From JBHEPS01 sp046261635 (GTDB taxonomy: Bacteria; Acidobacteriota; Thermoanaerobaculia; Gp7-AA8): a DNA stretch of 13,180 nucleotides. Both the position numbers and the translations under genes were made by a program. Below, in pieces: positions 1 to 7,142 of this stretch (positions within the stretch are counted from its first letter, which is position 1; each line of letters starts with the position of its first letter). Under the pieces are notes generated by a model, which saw only the letters and a program-made list of their open reading frames with translations, ran no database searches and had not been told where the DNA came from. The stretch spans positions 1 to 13,180 of the forward strand of contig JBHEOL010000253.1 of assembly GCA_046261635.1 (NCBI GenBank), written 5' to 3'.

Positions 1-32
1 CCGCGGGCGCGTGGGTGGGCTCCCGGGACGCC

Positions 33-54
33 GGCGGAGGCTGAAGCCTCCGCC
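33..54 (-). terminator. hairpin just after the gnd stop codon
   Basis: A perfect 9-bp stem (GGCGGAGGC/GCCTCCGCC) with a 4-nt loop begins one base beyond the gnd stop codon. There is no T-run after it on the minus strand, so it is not a canonical intrinsic terminator. It may be a 3'-end stabilising hairpin, a weak terminator, or one copy of a dispersed palindromic repeat. Nothing else is visible in the first 55 bases. Confidence 0.4.
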
Positions 55-55
55 A

Positions 56-1459
56 CTACCAGTCCGTGTGCTCCGGTTCTCCGTTGGGGCGGTCGATTCT
101 GCGATAGGTGTGGGCGCCGAATAGATCCCTCTGCGCCTGCGTGAGATTCTGCGGAAGGTTCGCCGTGCGGTAGGAGTCGTAGTACGCCAGTGCTGAGCTC
201 ATCGCCGGGAGCGGGATCCCCGAGCGCACTCCTTCCGCGATCACAGTCCGCCAATCGGCATGGGACGCGGCGAGTTTCTGACGAATGCCGTCGGCGACGA
301 GAAGGTTTGCGGGCGGCTCATCCGCGTACGCGTTCATCACGTCGGCGAGCAGGCGCGCCCGGATGATGCAGCCGGCCGTCCATACCCGCGCGACCTCGAA
401 GAGGCGGATGTCCCACTGCCATTCGGCGCTCGCTGCCTCGATCAGAGCGAACCCCTGCGCGTACGCGCAGATGCGGGTGGCCAGCAGCGCCTTTTCGACG
501 GCGGACACGAAGTTCTGGAGATCGCCTCCCGGCGGAACCTCGGGGCCATGCAAAAGAGACGAGGCGCTGACTCGCTCCTGCTTGAGACTCGAGAGGACTC
601 TTGCGTCGACCGCGGCCGAGAGCGTCGGAGCGGCGACCCCGAGCTCGCTCGCGACCTGCGTGGTCCACCGGCCGGTCCCCTTCTGCCCCGCCCGATCGAG
701 AATCAGGTCGACCAGCGGCCGTCCGGTTCCCGCGTCCCGCCGGGCCGCGATTCTCGCGGTGATCTCGACTAGAAATGACTCGAGAGGTCCGCGGTTCCAC
801 CGTTCGAAGATCTCGGAAAGCTCGCTGGTCTCCAGCCCCGCCCGCCGGCGCAGGAGATCCCACGCCTCGGCGATCGCCTGCATGTCGCCGTATTCGATCC
901 CGTTGTGGACCATCTTCACGAAGTGGCCCGCTCCACCTCGGCCGATCCACGACACGCACGGACCCCATTCGCTCCGAGCTGCGATCGACTCGAGGGCCGG
1001 CTTCAGAGGCTCCCACGCGAGCGGGTCGCCGCCCGGCATGATCGAAGGTCCGCGCCGCGCCCCCTCTTCCCCTCCCGACACTCCGCAACCCACGAGGAAC
1101 ACACCTCTCTCCGCGGCCACGATCTGCCGTCTCTCGGTGTCGGCGTAATGGGAATTGCCCCCATCGATCACGAGGTCTCCCTGTTCGAGGAGCGGCAGGA
1201 GACGATCGAGCGTCTGGTCGACCGGAGCGCCGGCCTTGATCATGATCAGGATTCGCCGCGGCCTTTCGAGCATCCGGACCAGATCCTCGAGGGTGGCGGC
1301 GTGCGAGAAGCTCCTTCCCGAGCCTTTACCGGTCAGGAATCGCTCGACCCACTCTCCCTCCAGATTCCAGATCACGACCGAAACTCCGTGGTCGTCGAGG
1401 TTCAGGGCGAGGTTCTCCCCCATCACTCCGAGTCCGATCAGACCGAATTGCCCAGCCAT
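56..1459 (-). CDS. gnd: 6-phosphogluconate dehydrogenase, decarboxylating
   Basis: Oxidises and decarboxylates 6-phosphogluconate to ribulose 5-phosphate in the cytosolic oxidative pentose phosphate pathway. At 467 residues it has the usual length of the long (E. coli-type) enzymes. Visible landmarks are the N-terminal Rossmann motif GLGVMG (residues 9–14), ILIMIKAGAP, DGGNSHYADTERR, the substrate-binding block GVSGGEEGAR..GPSIMPGG, the catalytic-lysine segment HFVKMVHNGIEYGDMQ, AGCIIRA, and the C-terminal FGAHTYRRIDRP...HTDW. The ATG is preceded by GAAGGAG, which lies against the tal-pgi stop 11 bases upstream, so the two genes are probably co-transcribed and perhaps translationally coupled. 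Oddity: where NADP enzymes carry N-R-S/T after strand 2 (E. coli FNRS), this protein reads N32-L33-E34. The phosphate-binding Arg is lost and an acid added, which suggests NAD use. Family assignment is secure; coenzyme choice is inferred. Confidence 0.97.
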   Translation of the reverse strand: MAGQFGLIGLGVMGENLALNLDDHGVSVVIWNLEGEWVERFLTGKGSGRSFSHAATLEDLVRMLERPRRILIMIKAGAPVDQTLDRLLPLLEQGDLVIDGGNSHYADTERRQIVAAERGVFLVGCGVSGGEEGARRGPSIMPGGDPLAWEPLKPALESIAARSEWGPCVSWIGRGGAGHFVKMVHNGIEYGDMQAIAEAWDLLRRRAGLETSELSEIFERWNRGPLESFLVEITARIAARRDAGTGRPLVDLILDRAGQKGTGRWTTQVASELGVAAPTLSAAVDARVLSSLKQERVSASSLLHGPEVPPGGDLQNFVSAVEKALLATRICAYAQGFALIEAASAEWQWDIRLFEVARVWTAGCIIRARLLADVMNAYADEPPANLLVADGIRQKLAASHADWRTVIAEGVRSGIPLPAMSSALAYYDSYRTANLPQNLTQAQRDLFGAHTYRRIDRPNGEPEHTDW

Positions 1460-1470
1460 CTCTCTCCTTC

Positions 1471-4314
1471 TCAGCTCCTCGGGATCGCCGCGGCAGCCCG
1501 CTCGATCGCGGTGGCGAGTTTCTCGAGGCCTCGATCGACGTCCCCCAGATGGAACCGAAGGGCCCGCCGGTTTCTGGAATCGAGTGCCTGGAAATCCCCC
1601 GCGGCCTGCGCCGCAGCGAGGGTCGAAAACCCGAACGGCTCGCCGGCGATCGGCAGGTCTCCACCTTCTTCACCGGTGATCTGGAGGAAAAGCCCCTGGT
1701 CGGTGCCCCCCTTGTGGAGCTGCCCCGTCGAATGAAGAAAACGCGGCCCGTATCCGGCGGTCGTCGCGATCCGGAAGACTTCCATCACTTCCGAGCGCAT
1801 GGCCGCGACCCGGCGGTTCCGCTCGTCCGATTCCGCCAGATACAGAAGGAACGCCAGGTAATCGCCCGGGCGCGCCGTCGAGAGCAGGGACTCGACCAAC
1901 TCCGCCAGCGATGCGCCGCCTTTCGAGCTCCAACGCGCGTCGCCGAACACTTCGACTCCTTCGCTTCCCCCGAGGTGATGGGGCTTCGGAAGCGATCCTT
2001 CGTGCCGGAAACGCTCCAGAAGCTGCTTGGTGTTGTCCTTCGCTTCCTGAACGTTCGGCTGGTCGAACGGGTTGATCCCGAGCATCCATCCCGAGATCGC
2101 CGTGGCGAGCTCCCAGATGAAGAACTCCTCTCCGAGCGCCGCGGCGGAGGGAAGAACGCGCTCCATGACCGGATGTCCCGCCTCGCGAAACCGCTCGATC
2201 GCTCTCGCTTCCGAGTCCGCGTTCTCGCTCGCGAGGCGGATGCGGACGAAGAGACGGTCGGGTCCGTACGCCTGGGGAGCGTGGAGAGGCTCCTGGGCGA
2301 TCGGCAGGATCCCCTTCCCTTCTTTTCCCGTGCTCTCGGCGACGAGCTGTTCGACCCACAGGCCGAAAGCGGCCAGCGCTCCCGAGCAGACGATGGTCAC
2401 CTTGTCCCGACCCTCGGCCGCGATCGCGCCGATCGCGGCTCCGAGCCGGGCTGCCGGATTGTCCTCGGCCGGCACGGCCGGAGAGCACGCCATACTCGCC
2501 GCTCCAGCAGCACCGAGGATCGCTTCGACGTCGATCCCCGCGATCGCCGCCGGAACCATTCCGAACAGGGAGAGCGCGGAGTATCTCCCGCCGATGTCGG
2601 GCGGGTTGAGGAACACGTGGCGATACCCTTCCTGCTCCGCCTGGCGCTGCAGCACCGTGTCGGGATCCGTGATCGCGATGAAGCTCGCTCCTGGAGACCC
2701 GGTGAGCTCGCGGACTCTCTCCCAGAAGTACTTCTGGAACATCATCGGCTCCGTCGTCGTCCCCGATTTCGAAGCGACGATGAACAGAGTGCGACGGAGA
2801 TCGAGTTGCGCTTCGAGGCGCCTCACGGCCTCGGGGACGGTGGAATCGAGAACGAGGAGCCGGGGCCATCCCTCGCGGCGGGGAAAGGCCGTCCGAAGGA
2901 CCTCGGAGCAGAGGCTCGAGCCGCCCATGCCCAGAACGACAGCGTGGTCGAACTCGCCCCGGATCGACCCCGCAAATTCGGTGAGCTCGCGCGTGCGGGC
3001 GAGCGTCCATCCCGGAACGGTCAGCCATCCGAGGGACGCTTCGATGATCTTCGTGTGCCCGGACTCCGACTTCCAGAGCGAAGCGTCCTTCTTCCAGATG
3101 CGGTCAACTACCTTGTCGGCTTTGATTCTGGCGAGAGCCTCATCGACTCTCGCCTGCGCTTTTCCCAGGGAGTGGACCTCCCTTCCGGAGACGGAGCGCA
3201 GGGCCGCCTCCCTCCGGGCATCGATGGTCGCGATGAGCGATTCGAACGAGTCCGCGAAAGAGCGGACTCCCTCCACGGTCAGCTCGTCGGTGATCTTCTT
3301 CAACGAGATGCCCGCGCGCTCGAGGCGCTCCAGCACCTGCTCGGCCTCCTCGAGATCGCGGTCGAGCGTACGCTCCACTTTTCCATGGTCGCGAAACGCA
3401 TCGTAGGTTTTCGGCGGGATCGTGTTGACCGTGTCGGGGCCGATCAGATTCTCGATGTAGAGAACGTCGCTGTAGCTCGGATCCTTCGTTCCCGTGGATG
3501 CCCAGAGGGGACGTTGCACGCGCGCTCCCTTCGCCTCGAGCGGCTGCCACCGGTCGCCGGAGAACTTCTCCTGGAAGAGGCGATAGGCGAGCTTCGCATT
3601 CGCGATCGCGACCTTTCCGAGGAGCGGCTTCAGATCGGAAGCATCGCCTCCCTGCTCGATTGCTTTCCGGATCGCAGCGTCGGCCTTCGTGTCGATGCGG
3701 CTGACGAAGAAGCTCGCCACCGAACGAACGTTCTCGAGCGGCTCGCCCTTCGAAGCCCGCCGCTCGAGCCCCCGCAGGTAGGCTTCGATCACTTCCCCGT
3801 AACGCTCGCGCGAGAAGATGAGCGTCACGTTGACGCTCACGCCAGCCGCGATGAGCTCTTCGATCGCCGGGATCCCTTCGCGAGTCGCCGGGACCTTGAT
3901 CATGACGTTGTCGCGTCCGAGCCGCGAGGCGAGGTTCCGCCCCTCCTCGACCGTGCGGCTCGTATCGTGGGCGAGAAGCGGGCTGACCTCCAGCGACACG
4001 TAACCATCCACATGCCCCGTCTTCTCCCAGACGGGGCGGAAGAGGTCGGCGGCGTTTCCGATGTCCTCGATCACGAGCGCCTCGTAGATCGCGTCGCGAC
4101 CGGCTCCGCTTGCGGCGAGTCTCTCGAGAACCTCGTCGTAATCGTGGCTCCCTCCAATCGCCTTCTCGAAGATCGTAGGGTTCGAGGTCAGCCCCCTCAG
4201 ATCGTCGCGTTCGATCAGCTTCTGCAGCGTTCCCGACTCGAGCAGCGCGCGTTCCATCTGGTCGTACCAGATGCTCTGACCGGCGCGGCCGAGCTCGACT
4301 AACGGATTCGACAT
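1471..4314 (-). CDS. tal-pgi: bifunctional transaldolase / glucose-6-phosphate isomerase
   Basis: A 947-residue fusion. Residues ~1–365 are a transaldolase: WYDQM with Asp18, GLTSNPTIF (41–49), VSLEVSP with Glu109, and the Schiff-base lysine K140 in NVMIKVPAT. Residues ~405–945 are a phosphoglucose isomerase: GMGGSSL (462–468), the sugar-phosphate-binding SKSGTTTE (515–522), GGRYSALS (575–582), ESTGKEGKG (660–668) and the histidine of HKGGTDQG (867–874). The first half transfers dihydroxyacetone units between sugar phosphates; the second interconverts glucose 6-phosphate and fructose 6-phosphate. The fusion puts the F6P-producing and F6P-using steps on one chain, immediately upstream of gnd. 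The open frame extends to 4383, but the ATG at 4314 with GGAGGG eight bases upstream, followed by SNPLVELGRAGQSIWYD, is the natural start. Such fusions are known from several bacterial phyla. No frameshift or missing motif seen. Confidence 0.96.
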   Translation of the reverse strand: MSNPLVELGRAGQSIWYDQMERALLESGTLQKLIERDDLRGLTSNPTIFEKAIGGSHDYDEVLERLAASGAGRDAIYEALVIEDIGNAADLFRPVWEKTGHVDGYVSLEVSPLLAHDTSRTVEEGRNLASRLGRDNVMIKVPATREGIPAIEELIAAGVSVNVTLIFSRERYGEVIEAYLRGLERRASKGEPLENVRSVASFFVSRIDTKADAAIRKAIEQGGDASDLKPLLGKVAIANAKLAYRLFQEKFSGDRWQPLEAKGARVQRPLWASTGTKDPSYSDVLYIENLIGPDTVNTIPPKTYDAFRDHGKVERTLDRDLEEAEQVLERLERAGISLKKITDELTVEGVRSFADSFESLIATIDARREAALRSVSGREVHSLGKAQARVDEALARIKADKVVDRIWKKDASLWKSESGHTKIIEASLGWLTVPGWTLARTRELTEFAGSIRGEFDHAVVLGMGGSSLCSEVLRTAFPRREGWPRLLVLDSTVPEAVRRLEAQLDLRRTLFIVASKSGTTTEPMMFQKYFWERVRELTGSPGASFIAITDPDTVLQRQAEQEGYRHVFLNPPDIGGRYSALSLFGMVPAAIAGIDVEAILGAAGAASMACSPAVPAEDNPAARLGAAIGAIAAEGRDKVTIVCSGALAAFGLWVEQLVAESTGKEGKGILPIAQEPLHAPQAYGPDRLFVRIRLASENADSEARAIERFREAGHPVMERVLPSAAALGEEFFIWELATAISGWMLGINPFDQPNVQEAKDNTKQLLERFRHEGSLPKPHHLGGSEGVEVFGDARWSSKGGASLAELVESLLSTARPGDYLAFLLYLAESDERNRRVAAMRSEVMEVFRIATTAGYGPRFLHSTGQLHKGGTDQGLFLQITGEEGGDLPIAGEPFGFSTLAAAQAAGDFQALDSRNRRALRFHLGDVDRGLEKLATAIERAAAAIPRS

Positions 4315-4406
4315 GTTTTTCCCTCCAGTTTGGCGCGCCCGCTCCCCGGCGGGATCAGGCGCATCTCGTTGCGGCGCTCGCACGGCGGCCCCGCGGGGCG
4401 CTCATT

Positions 4407-5075
4407 CTATCGCTCCAACCGCCGGCGCACCCTCCCGCCGAGCAGCCGCCCGCCGACCACGAAGACCGCGAGCAGAAACCCTGCAAGGAGGATGCGGATC
4501 AAGGCCTGCCGGGGCGTCACCGCACCGGCGGCGAGCGAATCGGAGAGGTACGTGAAAATGAAGATCCCGGGAATCGTCCCGACGAAGGTGGCGAGAAGAT
4601 AGTCGCGCGGGCGGACTCCGGCGAGCCCTGCGGCATAGTTCAGCAGGTTGTACGGAACAACCGGAACCAGACGGAGCAGCAGAAGCGTCGTGAGCCCTTC
4701 CCGGTAGAGCGCATTCGCCAGACGCGCGGCGCGCCGTTTCATCGCGTCGACCACCGGCCCCGAGCCTCTGCGCGCGAGGAAGTACGGTGCGGCCGAACCG
4801 ACCGTGGATGCGAGCAGCACCCAGGCACCTCCCTCCAGCCATCCCCAGACGACTCCTGCCGTGAGAGTCAGAATCGTTGCCGGCACCAGCGCGAGATTGA
4901 ATGCCGTATAGAGCAGCACGAAGGCGAGCGGCGCCCACCAGAGATCCGCGATGCTCCGCATCCATTCGGCAACGCGCTCCGGACGCAGACCCGAGGCGCG
5001 CGCGATCACAATCAACGCAATCACGGCGACCGCCACGAGAGCGACCGTCAGGAGTCTTCGGGAGGAAGGAGCCAC
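4407..5075 (-). CDS. TVP38/TMEM64 family (VTT-domain) inner-membrane protein
   Basis: A 222-residue polytopic membrane protein of the TVP38/TMEM64 group, related to DedA; the exact substrate is unknown and a role in membrane lipid handling or transport is only presumed for the family. Hydrophobic stretches lie at about 8–27, 48–73, 82–100, 127–151, 161–177 and 193–212. Family signs are the NLALVPATILTLTAGVVWGW block (60–79), RLVPVVPYNLLNYAAGL (135–151), which matches the conserved R..P..P....Y.aGl motif, and FVGTIPG (164–170). The C-terminus is basic (GGRVRRRLER). The start is GTG with no clear Shine–Dalgarno, so a start a few codons downstream is possible. It lies 92 bp upstream of tal-pgi on the same strand and diverges from the YihY-like gene across a 65-bp gap. 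Confidence 0.87.
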   Translation of the reverse strand: MAPSSRRLLTVALVAVAVIALIVIARASGLRPERVAEWMRSIADLWWAPLAFVLLYTAFNLALVPATILTLTAGVVWGWLEGGAWVLLASTVGSAAPYFLARRGSGPVVDAMKRRAARLANALYREGLTTLLLLRLVPVVPYNLLNYAAGLAGVRPRDYLLATFVGTIPGIFIFTYLSDSLAAGAVTPRQALIRILLAGFLLAVFVVGGRLLGGRVRRRLER

Positions 5076-5099
5076 CCCGGCAGTGTAGGAGAGGGGGGG

Positions 5100-5136
5100 A
5101 ACCGGGGGAAGGGCACGGCCATTGCTGGCCCCGGTT
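5100..5136. promoter_or_regulatory. inverted repeat in the divergent intergenic region, next to the YihY start
   Basis: AACCGGGG (5100–5107) and CCCCGGTT (5129–5136) form a perfect 8-bp inverted repeat, with an inner GGCC-ATTGCT-GGCC. It lies in the 65-bp gap between two divergent membrane-protein genes and ends four bases before the ATG at 5141. It could be an operator or an mRNA hairpin that limits ribosome access. No protein can be named. Confidence 0.3.
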
Positions 5137-5140
5137 GACC

Positions 5141-6028
5141 ATGCCCTCGCCTTCCGCGGTCCATCTGGTCAAGCAGACGCTGACCGAGTTTCAGAAGGAC
5201 GAAGTGCCGCGCGAGGCGGCGGCGCTCTCGTATTACGCGATTTTCTCGATCGCCCCGCTTCTGCTCGTACTCGTGGCGCTCGGGGGGATTTTCCTCGGCG
5301 AGAAGGCCGCACGCGGCGAGATCGTCCGCGCCGTGCAGGAGTTCACCGGACAGAGCGGCGCGAAAGCGATCGAGGAGATGATCGTCAACTCGCGCGACCC
5401 CGATGCGGGGAGGATCGCCCTGATCGTCGGAATCGGGGGACTGATTCTCGGTGCATCGTCCGCGTCGATGCACCTCAAACAATCGCTCAATGCGATCTGG
5501 CAGCTCCCCAGGAGAAAGAAAGAGGGAATCAGCGGGATGATTCGAACCAGGGGCGCTTCGCTTCTGGTCGTCCTCGGGGTCGGAATCATCCTGCTCGCTT
5601 CACTGGCCGTGAGCGCCATGATCTCGGCGGTCGGAGCTCGGATCACCGGCCGGCTCCAGGGGGGGGAGATCATGTGGCGCGTGGCCGACATCGTTCTGTC
5701 GGTCCTGATCATCACCCTCCTGTTCGGAATGCTCTACAAGTTCCTGCCCGACCTGCGCATCGCCTGGCGGGACGTCTGGTCGGGTGCGCTCTTCACCGCG
5801 ATGCTGTTCGTGATCGGAAAGCTCCTTCTGGGAGTGTGGATCGGAGCGAAATCGTTCGATTCGACCTGGGGGGCCGCCGCCTCATTCGCAATCCTCCTGA
5901 TCTGGATCTACTACTCCTCGATCATCTTCTTCCTCGGAGCCGAGTTCACGCAGGTTCACGCGAAAGCGAGCGGCCGGGCGCCGGAACTGTGGCAGGAGGA
6001 CGACTCCGCGGCTGACGCCGCGAACTGA
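5141..6028 (+). CDS. YihY/BrkB family integral membrane protein
   Basis: A 295-residue multi-pass inner-membrane protein of the YihY/BrkB family (older annotations: 'ribonuclease BN' or 'virulence factor BrkB'; its molecular function is not settled). The N-terminus has the family block DEVPREAAALSYYAIFSIAPLLL (20–42). Later come SLNAIWQL (115–122), hydrophobic segments at about 34–52, 92–108, 139–164, 182–199, 213–232 and 246–268, the W-x-x-x-x-x-G-A-L-F-T-A stretch (213–220), and WIYYSSIIFFLGAEFTQV (255–272), the family's most recognisable C-terminal signature. The frame is open much further upstream, but ATG 5141 gives the expected short cytoplasmic N-terminus and avoids overlap with the divergent gene. 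No strong Shine–Dalgarno precedes it; an inverted repeat occupies that position. Confidence 0.9.
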   Translation: MPSPSAVHLVKQTLTEFQKDEVPREAAALSYYAIFSIAPLLLVLVALGGIFLGEKAARGEIVRAVQEFTGQSGAKAIEEMIVNSRDPDAGRIALIVGIGGLILGASSASMHLKQSLNAIWQLPRRKKEGISGMIRTRGASLLVVLGVGIILLASLAVSAMISAVGARITGRLQGGEIMWRVADIVLSVLIITLLFGMLYKFLPDLRIAWRDVWSGALFTAMLFVIGKLLLGVWIGAKSFDSTWGAAASFAILLIWIYYSSIIFFLGAEFTQVHAKASGRAPELWQEDDSAADAAN

Positions 6029-6133
6029 AAGGCCGAGCGAAGGGCGTCGCGAATCCGGGTCGACCCGCGTGCTCGCCCGAGCGTCGGTCTCTCGAATCGC
6101 GCACGAAGACCAGCGCCTTCAGGACCGGACGGT

Positions 6134-6163
6134 TTGGACGATTAAAATGATTTAAGATAGAAT
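6134..6163 (+). promoter_or_regulatory. candidate promoter and operator of the B12-type regulator
   Basis: An AT-rich island in otherwise GC-rich sequence. TTGGAC (6134–6139) and TAGAAT (6158–6163; 5 of 6 bases of the -10 consensus) are separated by 18 bp, a plausible sigma-70-type promoter. Between them lies TTAAA-ATGA-TTTAA (6142–6155), an inverted repeat that can also be read as near-tandem direct repeats GATTAAAAT/GATTTAAGAT. Regulators of the CarH type commonly bind direct repeats across a promoter, so autoregulation is possible. The rest of the 6029–6251 gap holds only a 12-bp palindrome (6056–6067). Confidence 0.4.
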
Positions 6164-6235
6164 CCTGCCTGGGGACGAACCGTCCGACGTCTCCCGGGAA
6201 CGTTCCGCCATGAGGGGGCGTTGATGCCACTGTCC

Positions 6236-6247
6236 GGAGGGAGGAAG
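6236..6247 (+). promoter_or_regulatory. ribosome binding site that fixes a TTG start
   Basis: The purine run GGAGGGAGGAAG ends four bases before TTG 6252. An in-frame stop at 6222–6224 and the absence of ATG or GTG between it and the motif leave this TTG as the only sensible start for the regulator. Confidence 0.7.
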
Positions 6248-6251
6248 TACC

Positions 6252-7142
6252 TTGGATCGCAGAGTCTTATGGACGTCAAACCAGGTCGCCGAGGCGCTTG
6301 GAGTCGGCGTATCCTCCATCAAGCGGTGGACTGACGAAGGGCGCCTGGAATCGACCAGAACGCTTGGGGGTCACCGGAGATACAGCGTGGAAGCGGTTCA
6401 TCGCTTCGCGCAGAGCAAAGGGCTTCCCGTCGACAAGCTTCCGCGGATCGAGACGCCTCCTCCCGATTCCCAGATCGAAGAGCTCAGCTCGCTGCAGATC
6501 CGGAACGAGCTTCTCGAGGCGTTGCGCGACGGGGACGCCGGGCTCGCACGCCAACTCATCGCGTATCCGATCTCGACCCTCGCCGACCGGAGCGCTTATC
6601 TCGATCGCGTTCTCGGCGAGTCGCTGCGGCTGATCGGGGAAGGATGGGCCGAGGGAAGCTGGAGCGTCGACGAGGAACACCGCGCGTCCTACATCATCGC
6701 GGACGTGCTCGACCGGATGCGCCCTTCCGCGCCTTCATCGCCGAACGGGAGGAGACGCGCGGTCCTGGCGGCGCCCCCCGGCGAGCTTCACGATCTCCCG
6801 CTGCGCATGGTTCGGCTGGTTCTCGAGTGGAGCGGATGGATGACCGATTACTACGGCGCGGACGTTCCATGGGGAGCGCTCGAGTACGCCGTTTCACGGC
6901 GATCTCCCAACCTTCTCGTTCTCAGCGCGCGGACTTCCGAGCGTTTCGAGGGGGGCGATTTCGAGCAGGTCCTCCGCGAGTGTCAAATCCGGAGGATCCG
7001 GGTCGCAATCGGAGGCGAGTGGGCTCGCGGGGGAGTTCACCGCGAAACCGGCTACACGCGTTTCCGCACCCTGCGCGGGTTCGAGAGCTGGCTGCGCGGC
7101 CTCGAGCGCGGAACGTTCAGCTGGGCGGCCGCCGAGGGGTGA
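6252..7142 (+). CDS. MerR-type regulator with cobalamin-binding domain (CarH/LitR-like photoreceptor)
   Basis: A 296-residue putative transcription factor. Residues 5–55 form a MerR/excisionase-type winged helix (TSNQVAEALGVGVSSIKRW then TRTLGGHRRYS). Residues ~76–158 resemble the four-helix B12 cap and contain W132 and E142-H143 in exact Wx9EH spacing, the motif that holds the adenosyl group in CarH. Residues ~167–290 are a Rossmann-like B12 domain with GELHDLP (177–183), where H180 would be the lower axial cobalt ligand. In studied CarH/LitR proteins the dark adenosylcobalamin form represses and light releases DNA, switching on carotenoid or photolyase genes. Here the usual Gly of ExHxxG is Pro183. 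Its 3' end overlaps that of a convergent photolyase gene, in line with a light response. A TTG start with a strong purine RBS is used. Fold and family confident; B12 and light dependence inferred. Confidence 0.85.
   Translation: MDRRVLWTSNQVAEALGVGVSSIKRWTDEGRLESTRTLGGHRRYSVEAVHRFAQSKGLPVDKLPRIETPPPDSQIEELSSLQIRNELLEALRDGDAGLARQLIAYPISTLADRSAYLDRVLGESLRLIGEGWAEGSWSVDEEHRASYIIADVLDRMRPSAPSSPNGRRRAVLAAPPGELHDLPLRMVRLVLEWSGWMTDYYGADVPWGALEYAVSRRSPNLLVLSARTSERFEGGDFEQVLRECQIRRIRVAIGGEWARGGVHRETGYTRFRTLRGFESWLRGLERGTFSWAAAEG

Noticed and set aside
1549..4302. A 917-codon open frame on the plus strand, antisense to tal-pgi
   Set aside because: It is the phase-locked shadow of a GC-rich gene: the translation is Arg/Asp-rich without motifs, whereas the minus strand encodes two complete enzyme domains.
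4315..4383. Earlier start for tal-pgi
   Set aside because: The 23 extra residues are low-complexity and unlike transaldolase N-termini, and the RBS lies at the later ATG.
4388..4399. 12-bp palindrome GCCCCGCGGGGC after the TVP38-family gene
   Set aside because: It has no loop or T-run, and such GC palindromes are expected by chance at this base composition.
5946..6230. A 94-codon minus-strand ORF in the gap between the YihY-like gene and the regulator
   Set aside because: No RBS or recognisable motif, Arg/Pro-rich shadow composition, and it overlaps the YihY 3' end and the likely regulator promoter.
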